64,000 nt of DNA, taken from assembly GCA_949358305.1 (NCBI GenBank), contig OX442315.1, forward strand, positions 310,001 through 374,000. The letters are read 5' to 3'. The first letter of the stretch is position 1. Each line of letters starts with the position of its first letter. The translations under genes and the position numbers were made by a program. The notes under the pieces are model-generated. The model saw only the letters and a list, made by a program, of their open reading frames with translations. It made no database searches and had not been told where the DNA came from. This document shows, one piece after another, positions 48,001-57,757 of the stretch. Source of the stretch: Strigamia acuminata (taxonomy: Eukaryota; Arthropoda; Chilopoda; Geophilomorpha; Linotaeniidae).

Positions 48001-49527
48001 GGACGCAGGTTTTATCCTAACCCGATCCCTCCATTTTCACTAACGGAAGATGGAGTCTTTATTGTCCCGTTACCTGATCAACCGTTGCTAGGGGAAAAGA
48101 TGGAAGCTGCGTGATACTTTATACATTGTATTGTTGGCAATACAATGTACTTTCTATCTAGGCTTGAGCCTGCACAGTAAATCAACACGGCTGGAGGAAA
48201 AAAGTGAGTCGCCGAGTGGTAAAGCACTCTGTTGGCCCTAATTGGATCCTTAAGAGATTTAAATTTGAGAAGGAGAAAAACATGTTCACTCTACTTGGGA
48301 ATAGCATGAGCCATAAGCCTAACGTGTGGAAAAGTGAAATACTATTGAAAAACAAACAAATACTCCCTCTGTCCCATTTATGGTATACATTTCAAGTTTT
48401 ATTTGATTTTTATCATTATAAAAATGCAAAATTAATATAAATAAGTTAAATTATAAATAAATTAAGTAAATAATAAATAATATGGAGTAAATAATAACAA
48501 TAAAAAATAAAGAGTAAACAATAACAATAAAAAATAAAGAGTAAACAATAACAATAAATAATACTCCATAACAATAACTTGTAATGACTGCTCTGAATTT
48601 GTGAATTTTGTAATTGTTGCCATTCTTTGCTACCATCCCTGACTCCATACAACATTGCAATGTCAAAAATACATTGTTATGTTTATCTTTTGGCAGGAAT
48701 ATGTCCTTCATTGTATTGTTTTTTAACTTCTCGCCAAATTCGTGAAATAGTTAGTGGAGTAATTTCAATTTGCCTGCAAATTTCATTAATGATGCCTTAT
48801 TCCTAACAATGCTTTGTTTCAGCTAGAGCTGTTGTATACAATTTTCTGATTATCAGTTAATTTATTCTATTTTGTCATTTTTCTTTGGAAACAGCCATTT
48901 TTCGAATTCATTTTCACTTTACTTTAAGCACAACAGGTGTCACTTAATTTTGAGTGGATTTTAAGAAGATGCAACTCGGCAATAACGGAATGATAAAACT
49001 AATTACCCATAATGCAATCCATTGGTTAGCAAACACACTTAATTTTGAAGGATATTCAGTTAAAATATCTTAGAAATATACAAAATCAATGATAATCAAG
49101 AATTTTTTAGAGAAATGTATACCGTACTGCCTTGAACAATGGCCCGGCGTGAATAAGCGCCGGGACTCGAATAAACGCCGGGGGCTCGGCGGCGCTTAGT
49201 GCACCAAACGCCGCCCCGAACTGACCCGACCGGGGTGGGGTGGGGTCATGAAAATAAATAAACGCCCGGGCCATTGTTCAAGGCAGTACGGTACCATAAT
49301 TTGGGACAGAGGGATTACATAAATACGTAGTGGACAGATCGATAAAAAACCTTTCTAGGCATTTTTATTTAACTGATTAATTGATGAATTGCATTTGCAG
49401 ACAAAGACAACTTCAGGAGTTGCAAGAACGCATCCAACTCAAACGCCAACACTCGGCCAAAGTGCGCCTGCGCAAAATGCTCAAGCCCGTTTTAGTGGAG
49501 GAACCAATCCCCGAGGAAGAAGCTTAA
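36051..49527 (+). CDS. STMND1: Stathmin-domain protein, STMND1-like (308 aa)
   Basis: Six GT-AG exons join in phase: 36051-36119, 37670-37792, 37884-38061, 43070-43365, 46626-46759 and 49401-49527. The protein starts MGCTETK, a dual myristoyl/palmitoyl acceptance motif, so membrane attachment is likely. The middle is acidic and Ser-rich. A DENAVLQTLRDEGLIQ segment precedes the stathmin-type block GGLSFEVV ... LTKETIHEKLIKAEQRRK (to residue 222), then a charged, probably coiled helix (EEAEKLQDDIRTKM, QLQELQERIQLKRQ) and an acidic end. STMND1 shares the MGC start, the DxxxxxLxxxGIIQ segment and a single stathmin motif; classic stathmins bind tubulin with a longer helix. Tubulin binding here is inference. 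Introns 3-5 are full of MITEs. No AATAAA lies close to the stop; the nearest I see is at 50144-50149. Confidence 0.8.
36689..36957. mobile_element. Eroded hAT-like MITE in stathmin intron 1
   Basis: CAGGGTTTCCCAAAC faces GTTTGGGAACCTTTG, close to the common hAT end CAGGGGTTCCCAAACT. The flanks ACCTAGAG and ATCTCGAG agree at 6 of 8 bases. Confidence 0.65.
37195..37597. mobile_element. GGTGCGTT/GGCGCGTTCAAT MITE in stathmin intron 1
   Basis: GGTGCGTTTTATATAAAAT and the complement of ATTTTATATTGAACGCGCC form inverted ends flanked by TA. It ends 70 bp before exon 2. Confidence 0.75.
38789..39188. mobile_element. MITE built of TCATTTTAGCGA words, stathmin intron 3
   Basis: TCATTTTAGCGACGCTC at the left is mirrored by GCGATTCATTTTAG-type words at the right. 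Internal copies of the same word in both orientations surround a G/C run (about 38977-38999). Confidence 0.6.
40537..41543. mobile_element. hAT-like element TAGGGTTTCTC with 330-bp internal duplication
   Basis: Ends TAGGGTTTCTC and GAGAAACCCTA are inverted. The flanks CATACGAT (40529-40536) and CGTACGAT (41544-41551) form a 7/8 target duplication. Positions 40896-41215 recur at 41226-41545 (offset 330) almost identically. The interior is a degenerate array of about 30-bp AAATCGATAAATTCTCATTT-like units, and ACCGGTATT words cluster near both ends. Confidence 0.8.
42324..42380 (+). mobile_element. Partial copy of the 47096 hAT-like MITE
   Basis: CAGAGATGTGCATTGGCG and CGTACCCGTTACCCGCCCGT match the left half of the complete copy at 47096-47278. 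No right end is present. Confidence 0.65.
42726..42940 (-). pseudogene. Gypsy-type reverse transcriptase fragment
   Basis: The minus-strand frame reads MYNPAKKAIMTELVEEL then DDLIEPSVGPYISHPVIV, the pattern at the start of Ty3/gypsy RT (pair of helices, then IEPSxSPxxSPVV). Neither the catalytic YxDD nor any flank of the element is present, so this is an isolated relic in stathmin intron 3, 130 bp before exon 4. Confidence 0.7.
43366..45337 (+). other. Stathmin intron 4, first part
   Basis: AT-rich with TAAAAATGAG triplicate near 44684-44712. The frame at 44464-44679 has no motif. Nothing else is supported. Confidence 0.5.
45623..46356. mobile_element. GGCGCATTCGAAAAGT MITE (inner, nested)
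   Basis: GGCGCATTCGAAAAGT faces ACTTTTCGAATGCGCC, flanked by TA at 45621-45622 and 46357-46358. It carries the GGCCGAA minisatellite. A further GGCGCGTTCAATTTC start at 45804 hints at a third level. Confidence 0.8.
45905..46100. repeat. Minisatellite of about 54-bp GGCCGCATTCGATCGCA units
   Basis: Roughly four units containing GGCCGCATTCGATCGCA, then CAAATGCGGCCGAA, with scattered substitutions. Open frames on the minus strand here are repeat artefacts. Confidence 0.85.
47096..47278. mobile_element. hAT-like MITE with perfect 8-bp target duplication
   Basis: CAGAGATCTGCATTGG and CCAATGCAGATCTCTG are perfect ends. CAGTCCGG flanks both sides (47088-47095 and 47279-47286). The interior has CGTTACCCG repeats. 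Confidence 0.9.
47512..47926. mobile_element. MITE with internal CGGCATGCCG palindromes
   Basis: GTATTACCTCACATAA at the left is mirrored by TTAATGTGAGGTAATAC at the right. GGCATGCC-type palindromes recur about five times, mostly close to the ends. Confidence 0.75.
48050..48160 (+). repeat. Dispersed repeat, copy 2 (see 18300)
   Basis: Same word order as 18305-18415, here followed at 48203 by a tRNA A-box-like GTCGCCGAGTGGTAAAGC. Confidence 0.55.
48363..49315 (-). mobile_element. Mariner-like element with CTCCCTCTGTCCC ends and a dead transposase
   Basis: CTCCCTCTGTCCC at the left and GGGACAGAGGGAT at the right are inverted ends flanked by TA. On the minus strand, 48850-48590 yields ITPLTISRIWREVKKQYNEG and, after frame breaks, VFLTLQCCMESG and GNNYKI, which are family-typical pieces of a mariner transposase. 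Stops and shifts make it non-functional. A GC-rich foldback is nested at its right end. Confidence 0.75.
49122..49290. mobile_element. GC-rich foldback element nested in the mariner
   Basis: CCGTACTGCCTTGAACAATG is mirrored by CATTGTTCAAGGCAGTACGG with TA on each side. The interior is GC-rich (GCGCCGGG words), unlike its surroundings. Confidence 0.8.
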
Positions 49528-50412
49528 CGAGCTCCTTTTTCCAGCCTAATTTTCGAGCACGCACAACATAATTGATTTTCTTTGCCACGTCCATTTCTGT
49601 TTGGGGTGAACGTCTCTAGGTGGCACGATTGTACAAACACCGTTTCTCCGATTGCATCATATTTACCTCATTTAACCCCTCAAATATTCGTCCGTCCACT
49701 CAATCTGACTTCTGTGAGAGACAAATGTCAAATACCTCGTTAGAAAGAATATTTAAAACCATGTTAACCGATTTTTCGGGTCTAAAAATACCGAACTTTG
49801 TTAACTTGGTATTCTTATTGAAAATTGATTGACATTTTTGATAACCTAAAACTTATAAAAAAAAATATAAAAAGATTTTTGAAATTTCAATTTCCAATGT
49901 TGTTTTTTTTTGTAAATATTTAAGAAAAAAGGACAAAATGAAATTTTTTCCTCATTTAGTTTTTGATTCAACGTGTATTATATGAATATTATAAAGGTAC
50001 TGTATTATTGGCTCATTGATTTTGTGACAAATATTTTTCTAGAACTTTACCACGAATGATTGGATCAATCGTTTCTTATAGTTAACTCACAAAAAGAAAA
50101 TAAAAGTATACCGAGTTCTGATGCGCAGTTGCAATTGATTTCCAATAAAATTCAGCAATCAACAGCAAGTGATGATCTCCTCTTGCCCTTAGCAATTGCG
50201 GGCCCCAATTTCGACAGTTTGGTGTGGCCAACCTCTGGCCTCCTCACAATGCCGTTGCCTCACAACACCACATTTTGCTCACCTGTGGCAGCGGTCCAAC
50301 GTAAACATAGTACAGTACAGTACAGTACAGTACAAACTGGTTTAACTTAAGAACTTTTTGACATGTGTACAACTCCGTGACACCTACTTCTACCACAAAC
50401 ACACATAGTTCA
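49528..50412. other. 3' flank of the stathmin gene
   Basis: Contains a candidate AATAAA (50144-50149) and a GTACA tandem at about 50309-50337. No other gene is seen. Confidence 0.4.
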
Positions 50413-50550
50413 ACTTTACGGCGCAGTAACCACTGTGATCTTTCGCCTCAAATTGGCGCCAGGTTTTCATAAGCATCGGAACCCGTTTAAACACTGGCAA
50501 TTAGCGCCAGACCCGATTAAGCGCCGGGATCCCAAAATGATGATTTTTAC

Positions 50551-51425
50551 TAGACTTTGACCGATATCGATATTTTGCAGTATCGCCGATACTGATAATC
50601 GGCAACCAAATATCGGCTGATACTGATACCTGCGCCGATATTAAAATTAAAATGTCCGACCCCTCCCCCACCTCCCCCCCCAAAAAAATATTAAAATTGC
50701 GTTTATTAACCCTTCCAACCCGAAAGTATTGGTCTCCCCTCTCTCCATAAGATGGGCATTTTTTGACCCAGATTCTGCGCATCCGCAACATCCGGGTCTT
50801 AGGGAATTTCAAAGGAATTTGGCCAACACATGTTTTTCACCACAACAAAGATGGCCGAAGAACACGTGTAAATGTCCCTTTGCGATCAATTTTATAGATA
50901 TTTTGATCCAGAAAATATACATTTTGATCCATTTAATATTTGTTTTGATCAATTTTGTATATATTTTGATCAATTTTTTTATGTTGTGATCTATTTTTTT
51001 ATATTTTGATTAATTTTTTTAATCTTTGGGTTCAAATTACACACAAAATAAAAACATTAAAAAAATTTCAATCGTGGTGTAGTGTTTAGTGATGTTTCAA
51101 AGGAAAAGTCAGCAAAAATCAGATAAAAAAAAAATTTCTTTCACATAAAAATAATGATTTTTTAAAGTGATGTAACAAAAAGACCCATCTTACGTAGGGT
51201 TGGAAGGGTTCATTTATATTATGTTTTAGAAACGTTTTTGAACCAGTATATAATATACTGTATACTGTTTCAAAAGAGTTTCTAAAACGTATCGTTTTAG
51301 TTTATACGTTTTAGAAACGTGGCAATATCGGTATCGGCCATGCAAAAAAATATCGGATTCGACATAGGCGAATACCGAAATGTTGGCCTACAGCCGATAC
51401 CAATACCGGTAGATGTCAAAGTCTA
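50551..51425. mobile_element. hAT-like element TAGACTTTGAC, 875 bp
   Basis: Ends TAGACTTTGAC and GTCAAAGTCTA. ATTTTTAC duplicated exactly at 50543-50550 and 51426-51433. The interior has ATCGGTATCGGC-type words near the ends, TTTTGATCAATTTT repeats and an inverted pair of GTTTCTAAAACGTA. No transposase frame. Confidence 0.85.
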
Positions 51426-51895
51426 ATTTTTACTGCAAAATTGCCATTTTTTAAACAATCGACCAGTTTTATGAATAACCGCTGGGCCCGAATAAGAGCA
51501 GGGGGCAGGTTGGGTCAACAAAATAAATTAACGCCAGGCCTGGGCTGCAATTTGAAGCTTTACGGTATTTTAGTTTTAAAGAGAATTACCGGTAAATGAC
51601 AATTTCAATACGCAGTTATAATCAATCGCGTATTGAAATTGTCATTTAGCTCTCTTTAAAAACACCAAAGTGATACTCGTAAGAAATAGAAGTTTTAATG
51701 TAATTACTATCAGTTTTCGGCTAATATCAATACGAATACATAACATGAGTATGTTTTATGGATGCAATTTATTTAGCATAAATTCGAGATATCACAAGTA
51801 ATTGGACAAATTTGAAAAACACACATCAAGTAAATTGCAGCCAAACGCTACGAGGTTTGTGAGAAATACCTTGGCAGTGATTACAGGTCGGCATC

Positions 51896-52370
51896 TCAAA
51901 AGTCCAAACCATTGAATCGATCAGTTTTTGCAATGTGCCAAAAAGAATCTGCTCCCATTCTGTGCACAGCATTTCCAAAGTTTTCTATACTTTGTCTATA
52001 CTTTTGTTTCAGAAAAAAATGTTCAATTGGATTCGACTCTGGAGTGGACATGTGTAAACCATTAAATTGCATGCATTTTCTTGGATGTAAATGAGTCCTT
52101 AGCAAGGTTGGTATTGTGCTTTCTAGGTCAATTTTCCATCACAAATGTCATTTTATGTTTGAACATCTCCACAAAAAGTTGCACCAAAACCAGATCACAT
52201 AAAACATGCATGCTCCATTAGGTTTTTTCCCTCCATCTTAGACTCATGGAATTGGGCATCTGGATTTGAATCTTTGACATTCACAATATCCTAGGTGTTT
52301 AATCCAATCAGGACCAAACACTGGAACCATTGACTCTATCTCTTGCAGTCTTTAGAGATCCAGGTAAAGT
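51896..52370 (-). pseudogene. Tc1/mariner transposase relic
   Basis: The minus strand reads STPESNPIEHFFLKQKYR, the SPxLNPIEhxW block that ends Tc1-family DDE transposases. Further upstream pieces, broken by stops, resemble the WFQ/GGGSVMVWG region only weakly. No terminal repeats were identified. Confidence 0.55.
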
Positions 52371-53797
52371 AGTCATGGCTAAGCTTGCTATTTTTGCGGA
52401 CTTAAAACAGTGAAATTGCGGGTGGAAAGCGGCATTAAAAAACGGCATTTTGCGGACCTATTGCGGACCTGTTGCAGGCTAATCCGGGAAGTTTTTGACC
52501 AAAATTTCAAGGTTTTAAACGAAATTTAAAGTTTTTAAACAAAATTTGAAGTTTTTAAACATAATTTGAAGTTTTTAAACAAAATTATTATGTGATACGG
52601 TATCACGCAATACGCATGTTCACTCGATTTTCGTAATAAACCCCCCAAAATTGGCAAATTTTCCGAAAAATTGCGGCATTACGATCCGATTGCGGCAATT
52701 GCGGACTAAAAAATACCTCCAATTTCAAATATTTTGTTGTCAAAATGCTCTATTTGCATTATCCACACTTATGAAACCATTTTGGAGAAGTTTTATTTTC
52801 CACAAAAATAACAGCTTTAGTCATGGCCAAACTCTAATCGGGCCAACACAAGCAAATCATTTGTAGTGCAAATTATCAATCTCAGATTTTAAACATTTCA
52901 GAAATGAGTAAAGGCTGACAAATTGTTCCAATGTACGAAGTGTATTATTATCTAAATCAAGGGTAGCAAACATCCTGGCTTCTCGGGCTAAATTGGAAGA
53001 GGAGGAATTGTCTTACACCTACTACCCCATGTGCCAAAGAACGTTTACAAAAAAGAACTTTAGCTGTAAAATATCAAAAACAAAATGCACAGCGTTGTAG
53101 GCCATTAAATCCTCCGCAGACTTAGACTGGTTTCGGAATTTACCGAAACCTTTTTCACATCGAAAAAAGCAATTTAAGAGTCGGAACCGACGATTTGGCA
53201 TCCATTATAATTTTAGTCACGTACAGGTGGCGCTAGCAATGCCAGAAGTTAAATAAAAGGCTTTAAAAATTAAATAAAAAAGTCCATGCATAATTTTCAT
53301 GATATATTTACACCATCGCAGATAAGCAAGAATGTCCTCACATAATAATCCTAATTTGATTGCGGTTTGCTGTCCAAAGAAAACAAACACTAGAATCTAA
53401 AAAAAAAAACTCTTAATGTTTTTAATTAAGTGAGTTGGACGCCCCTGATCTAAATATACACCATCACATCTTTTAAAATTGTCATCTTGACTTAGCAAAT
53501 TCTCAATTCTCCAATTTCACCACAACAATTTTACCAACTGCAAACACCAGCTCAACAACAAATTGCTGCTTCAATTTTCCTGATGGACTTGTTCGAGTCC
53601 CATCTGCAGATTGCCAACATACATTGGCACAGATTAATAGCCAACTTCCAAAAACCAGCGCCACCTCGTAAAACACCGATCGTTCATTCTAGGGGACAAA
53701 TTTCAAATTTCATAATGAAAAACTCTTTTCATTTTAAAAAATGAAATGAATCTCTCTGGCCTTTATGTTGGTCGCTGTGGCCACACATGCCGTTAGT
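52371..53797. other. Intergenic with TTGCGGAC-rich stretch
   Basis: 52400-52720 repeats TTGCGGAC/GCGGCATT and GTTTTTAAAC-AAAATTTGAA words, likely an eroded element whose ends I could not define. The remainder is featureless. Confidence 0.35.
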
Positions 53798-54338
53798 TAG
53801 GGTTTCGGTACCGGGAAACCGGGATACCGACTTCCCGGGAATCCCATTGAGAAATCACGGTACCGAGAACCGGGAAATTGGAGAAAAACCGGTTCCGTCA
53901 AAAATTCGTTGCTAAAACGCCATTTTCGTCATTGAAACGTTACATTTTGTAATGTTTCAATGATGAAAATGGCCATTTTTAACGAAAAATGGCTACAATT
54001 GGCCATTGTTAACAAAAAATGGTTAAAAATGGCCATTTTTGATCAAAAACGGCCATTTTTGATCAAAAACGGCCAGTTTTAACAAAAAATGGCCATTTTT
54101 GACGGAAAACGGCCATTCTTGACGAAAAATGGCAACTTTTGATGGAAAATGGCCATTTTTACCATGAAAAATGGCTAGAAATGGCTAAAAATGGCCATTT
54201 TTGACATAAAACGGCCATTTGTTGTCATTTCTCTCACCTGACCTTTTTTGGTCCCGGGAGTACCGACTTCCCGGGAGTACCGGCTATTTTGGTACCGCAA
54301 ACCGGGAATTTTTAAAAGGCGGGAAAACAGAAACCCTA
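53798..54338. mobile_element. TAGGGTTTCGG element with ATGGCCATTTTT array
   Basis: TAGGGTTTCGGTACCGGGAA is mirrored imperfectly by CAGAAACCCTA with CCGGGAATTT nearby. Between lies a degenerate array of GGCCATTTTTGACGAAAAAT units (53930-54220). End words resemble the 40537 element. Confidence 0.65.
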
Positions 54339-54355
54339 GGTTAGTTTTAGTAACA

Positions 54356-54361
54356 TTTATT
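54356..54361 (-). terminator. Poly(A) signal for the distal syntaxin last exon
   Basis: TTTATT on the plus strand is AATAAA on the minus strand, 270 bp downstream of the distal stop codon. Confidence 0.5.
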
Positions 54362-54628
54362 TCGATAGAATGGAACTTTACATCCAGATTATAAATAAAT
54401 CTCTTATATTGTTAAAAATAATAAGAATAATATTAATAATCAATAATAATAAAAAAACAGAAAAGAAAAGTGTTACATTGGAATCAAATCAAGCCTCATC
54501 ATCATTAGAGTGTGTTCTTTTTTTTACAAGTGCTAAATACACAAATCAAAAGAAATCAAAAGGAATCGAAAATCTCTCGGAAAAGGTGTATGGGATTGGT
54601 GCGATGAAAATCAAAATCAAAGAGAGAT

Positions 54629-54718
54629 TTAATTGGATAACCAAATAGACAAAATAATGACCGAAAGCACAGCCAGTCCGACGCACACGAGGCACGCCAT
54701 TTTCCGACGCGACTCCGT
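54629..54718 (-). CDS. Syntaxin distal alternative last exon (tail anchor B)
   Basis: After a TTTACTTGCAG acceptor the exon reads TESRRKMACL, a hydrophobic stretch (VCVGLAVLSVIIL), SIWLSN and TAA, in phase 0 with the common exon ending DYK. RRK before the membrane span matches syntaxin juxtamembrane usage. AATAAA is present downstream at 54361-54356. Confidence 0.75.
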   Translation of the reverse strand, partial: TESRRKMACLVCVGLAVLSVIILSIWLSN

Positions 54719-57700
54719 CTGCAAGTAAACAAAACCAAAATCAACTCAAGCCCGCGAAAACACTTTACATCGCTTGGCGGACACTTTAGCTCGCACTTAA
54801 TGCAGTTACGCTCGAGAAAACACACTCGACGCCATTTTCTCGACCATTCAGCTAGTTCAATTTCTAATGCACTTTATTTTGTCAATTTACTCATCCTTGC
54901 ACGGAACTGGACAAAATCTCGCACAAATTCCTAACATCTAGCAGAATCTTGCGTACCTAAAAAAATCTCGCGTTTTCTCATAAAATCTCGCTAATTCTCA
55001 TAATATCTCGCATATTCTCATATTATCTCATTCTCCCAAAATCTCGCGTAATCTCCTAAAATCTCGAATAATTTTGATAAAATCTCGCAAAATCTCGAAT
55101 AATTTTGATAAAAACTCGCAAAATCTCGAATAATTTTGATAAAATCTCGAATAATTTTGATAAAATCTCGGATAATTTTGATAAAATCTCGGATAATTTT
55201 GATAAAATCTCGAATAATTTTGATAAAATCTCGAATAATTTTGATAAAATCTCGAATAATTTTGATAAAATCTCGAATAATTTTGATAAAATCTCGAATA
55301 ATTTTGATAAAATCTCGAATAATTTTGATAAAATCTCGCAAAATCTCGGCTAATTTTGATAAAATCTCGCAAAATCTCGGCTAATTTTGATAAAATCTCG
55401 GATAATTTTGATAAAATCTCGAATAATTTTGATAAAATCTCGAATAATTTTGATAAAATCTCGAATAATTTTGATAAAATCTCGCAAAATCTCGGCTAAT
55501 TTTGATAAAATCTCGCAAAATCTCGGCTAATTTTGATAAAATCTCGGATAATTTTGATAAAATCTCGAATAATTTTGATAAAATCTCGAAAAATCTCGGA
55601 TAATTTTGATAAAATCTCGCAAAATCTAGAATAATTTTGATAAAATCACGCAAAATCTCGGATAATTTTGATAAAATCTCGAATAATTTTGATAAAATCT
55701 CGAAAAATCTCGAATAATTTTGATAAAATCTCGCAAAATTTGATAAAATGTCAAAAATTGTGCAATGACTAGGTAGCAAATTACGCTGCAAATCCCTCCT
55801 TCCAAAAAACACCAAAATTATAAAAATTAAATAAAAATAAATGAAATAAAATAATAAAAATAAAACAAATAAAAAAAAATCAAACCTTAAATAATAAAAT
55901 ACGGCAGTCGCCTAATTATTGGTCTGCCAAATTATAATTCCAATCACGATCGCAATGATGAGAACCAAAATGATAATCAGACAAACTTTCTTCTTACGCA
56001 AACTCGACTAAAAATCGCAACAAACAAAACGAAAAAAATAATAAAATAAAATAAAAACTAAACCAAACCAAACCACTCAATGCATCGAGCATACGTCACC
56101 TTATAATCGCGCGCTTTAACCAACTGCTGGTTCGCTTCGGTCACGTGAATACTCGTCGACTCGATCTGCGCTTCTATACTGTCTGCAAACACAAACAAAA
56201 ACAAAATGAGCGAAATCCGAAATGTGCCTAATTCGACAACCACGCTGAAAACCGACCGACAACTTCGCCCTGTTCGTGCACCATCGTCGCTAAATCGCGG
56301 AATATCTCGTTGACCGTCACGATGTCCGTCTCGAGTTCGTGCATCGCTTTTTCCTGTTCCCGCATCAACTCCAGCTGCACCTCGTCCTCCATTTGCATTT
56401 GGATCGAATTTTGCGTTTGTACGGGACTTGCAAACCACAAACAAACAAACAAACAATTAGTTACAATTTCCAATCAATTTTTATTTTAATATTTAATTAA
56501 TTACCTCTCCAACTGGATCAACTGGCTTGGATGAGAATCGGAAAACTAAAAAGGAGAAATTACATTTACAAATTTGCTTTAAATTTAAATTCCCATTAAA
56601 AAATTGGTACGACGACTATTCATCGCTCGATTTCTCATCGCGCTACCATTCATCGCTGCTAAGTAATCGCGCGGACAAGTCATTGCGCGGTCAAGTCATC
56701 GCGCGGCCAAGTCATCGCGCGAAAAGTAATCACGTGAAAAGTAATCCCGTGGCCAACTCATCATGGCGACAATTGGACGGTTGTCAAGTAATCGTGCACC
56801 AACTAATTGCAAATTTTCGGACGTTTTTCGGACGTTTTTCGGACGTTTTTCGAACGCGATGAATTACGCGATGATCAAGCAATTACTTGAAAACCGTCCA
56901 ATTGTCGCCCTGATGAGTTGGCCACGCGATTACTTTTCACGCGATGACTTGGTCGCGCGATGACTTGTCCGCGCGATTGCTTAGCAGCGAAGAATGGTCG
57001 CGCGATGAGAAATCGGGCGATGAATAGTCGTGGATTCAAAAAATTCGCATTTTTCTACTCATTTCAGTTTCATTAAATTTTAACAAAAATCAAGCACAAA
57101 CCCGTTAAAAACTTTAACAAGTTTCAACCGTTTCAGCAAAATTTTCAATCAAAACACAAAATCTCGGTGGAAAAATGCGAATTTCTCGGCCAAATAAGCA
57201 GAATAAAGGCGTACAAATCCATTATCCGATTGACGTTTCTGTTGCTGAATACTGTCTTTCGTTTTCTGCTTAACTTCGCGCTGCATCGACTGGAATGTCT
57301 GCAAAATATTCGAAAAATCCTTGGTGAGTCGCTCCTTCTGCATCCGTCTCATCCGCTCCTCGTTCGAATTCTCCGACATCGGCAACTGGCTCAAATCCTG
57401 CAGCCGATCCCTCGTGTCCTTCGCCAACTCATTCGTATAATGTTGAATGTGCCGCCTGAAAAAAAAAAAAGAAAAAATTAAAATAAAATAAATTTCTCAA
57501 AAAACAAAAAATCCACTCACAATTCGTGCGTCAACTTCTCCGACTCGTGACCCGTTCCTAACTGACTGACAATCCGTTTCAGCGACGTCACTACACCACA
57601 AAATCATCGCAATTAGTGTCGAATAACAAATTCTTTCTTTTTTCTCACCATTTTGCGTGATTTTCTGGATTGACGATCCGATTTGCTCCGACAATTTCGT

Positions 57701-57757
57701 AAAATCCGAGCTCATTTTGCCGCCACCGCTGTGATACGTCGAGTAACTACTTGCCAT
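54629..57757 (-). CDS. Syntaxin, Stx7/Stx12 (Pep12) type Qa-SNARE
   Basis: Common exons 57757-57649, 57590-57521, 57455-57215, 56545-56505, 56426-56257 and 56182-56100 join in phase to give 238 residues; the 57215 donor (GTACGC) is the least certain. One of two last exons follows: 56007-55912 (total 269 aa) or 54718-54629 (total 267 aa), close to the usual length of Stx7/12. An N-terminal helical region (about 15-130) precedes FSDSH and the SNARE motif (about 175-230, LETDIVTVNEIFRDL, then VHEQGEVVDSIEAQ) with the zero-layer glutamine at 206. A membrane tail follows directly after DYK. These proteins drive fusion of endosomal membranes (family knowledge). It is divergent from the TMEM200-like gene. 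Introns carry a 420-bp foldback and a minisatellite. Confidence 0.85.
55060..55755. repeat. 21-bp minisatellite between the two syntaxin tail exons
   Basis: The unit AATAATTTTGATAAAATCTCG is repeated about 25-30 times, interrupted by CAAAATCTCGGCT variants that themselves recur in a higher-order pattern. Related but looser AAAATCTCGC words extend down to 54910. Because 21 is a multiple of three, all frames stay open on both strands; these are not genes. Confidence 0.95.
55912..56007 (-). CDS. Syntaxin proximal alternative last exon (tail anchor A)
   Basis: After a GATTTTTAG acceptor the exon reads SSLRKKKVC, then an uninterrupted aliphatic span (LIIILVLIIAIVIGIII), WQTNN and TAG, also in phase 0. 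No AATAAA is seen in the A/T-rich 150 bp downstream, so polyadenylation may use a variant signal or the read-through transcript. Confidence 0.8.
   Translation of the reverse strand, partial: SSLRKKKVCLIIILVLIIAIVIGIIIWQTNN
56612..57031. mobile_element. 420-bp near-perfect foldback in syntaxin intron 3
   Basis: ACGACTATTCATCGCTCG at the left is mirrored by CGGGCGATGAATAGTCGT at the right, and the complementarity continues for about 190 bases per arm (TCATCGCGCG words). The centre has three TTTTCGGACG units. It would form one long RNA hairpin in the pre-mRNA. No target duplication is obvious. Confidence 0.85.

Noticed and set aside
55018-55815. Long open frames on both strands (RDFIKII, SNNFDKI, RFYQNYS repeats)
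   Set aside because: They are translations of the 21-bp minisatellite; a repeat length divisible by three keeps every frame open.
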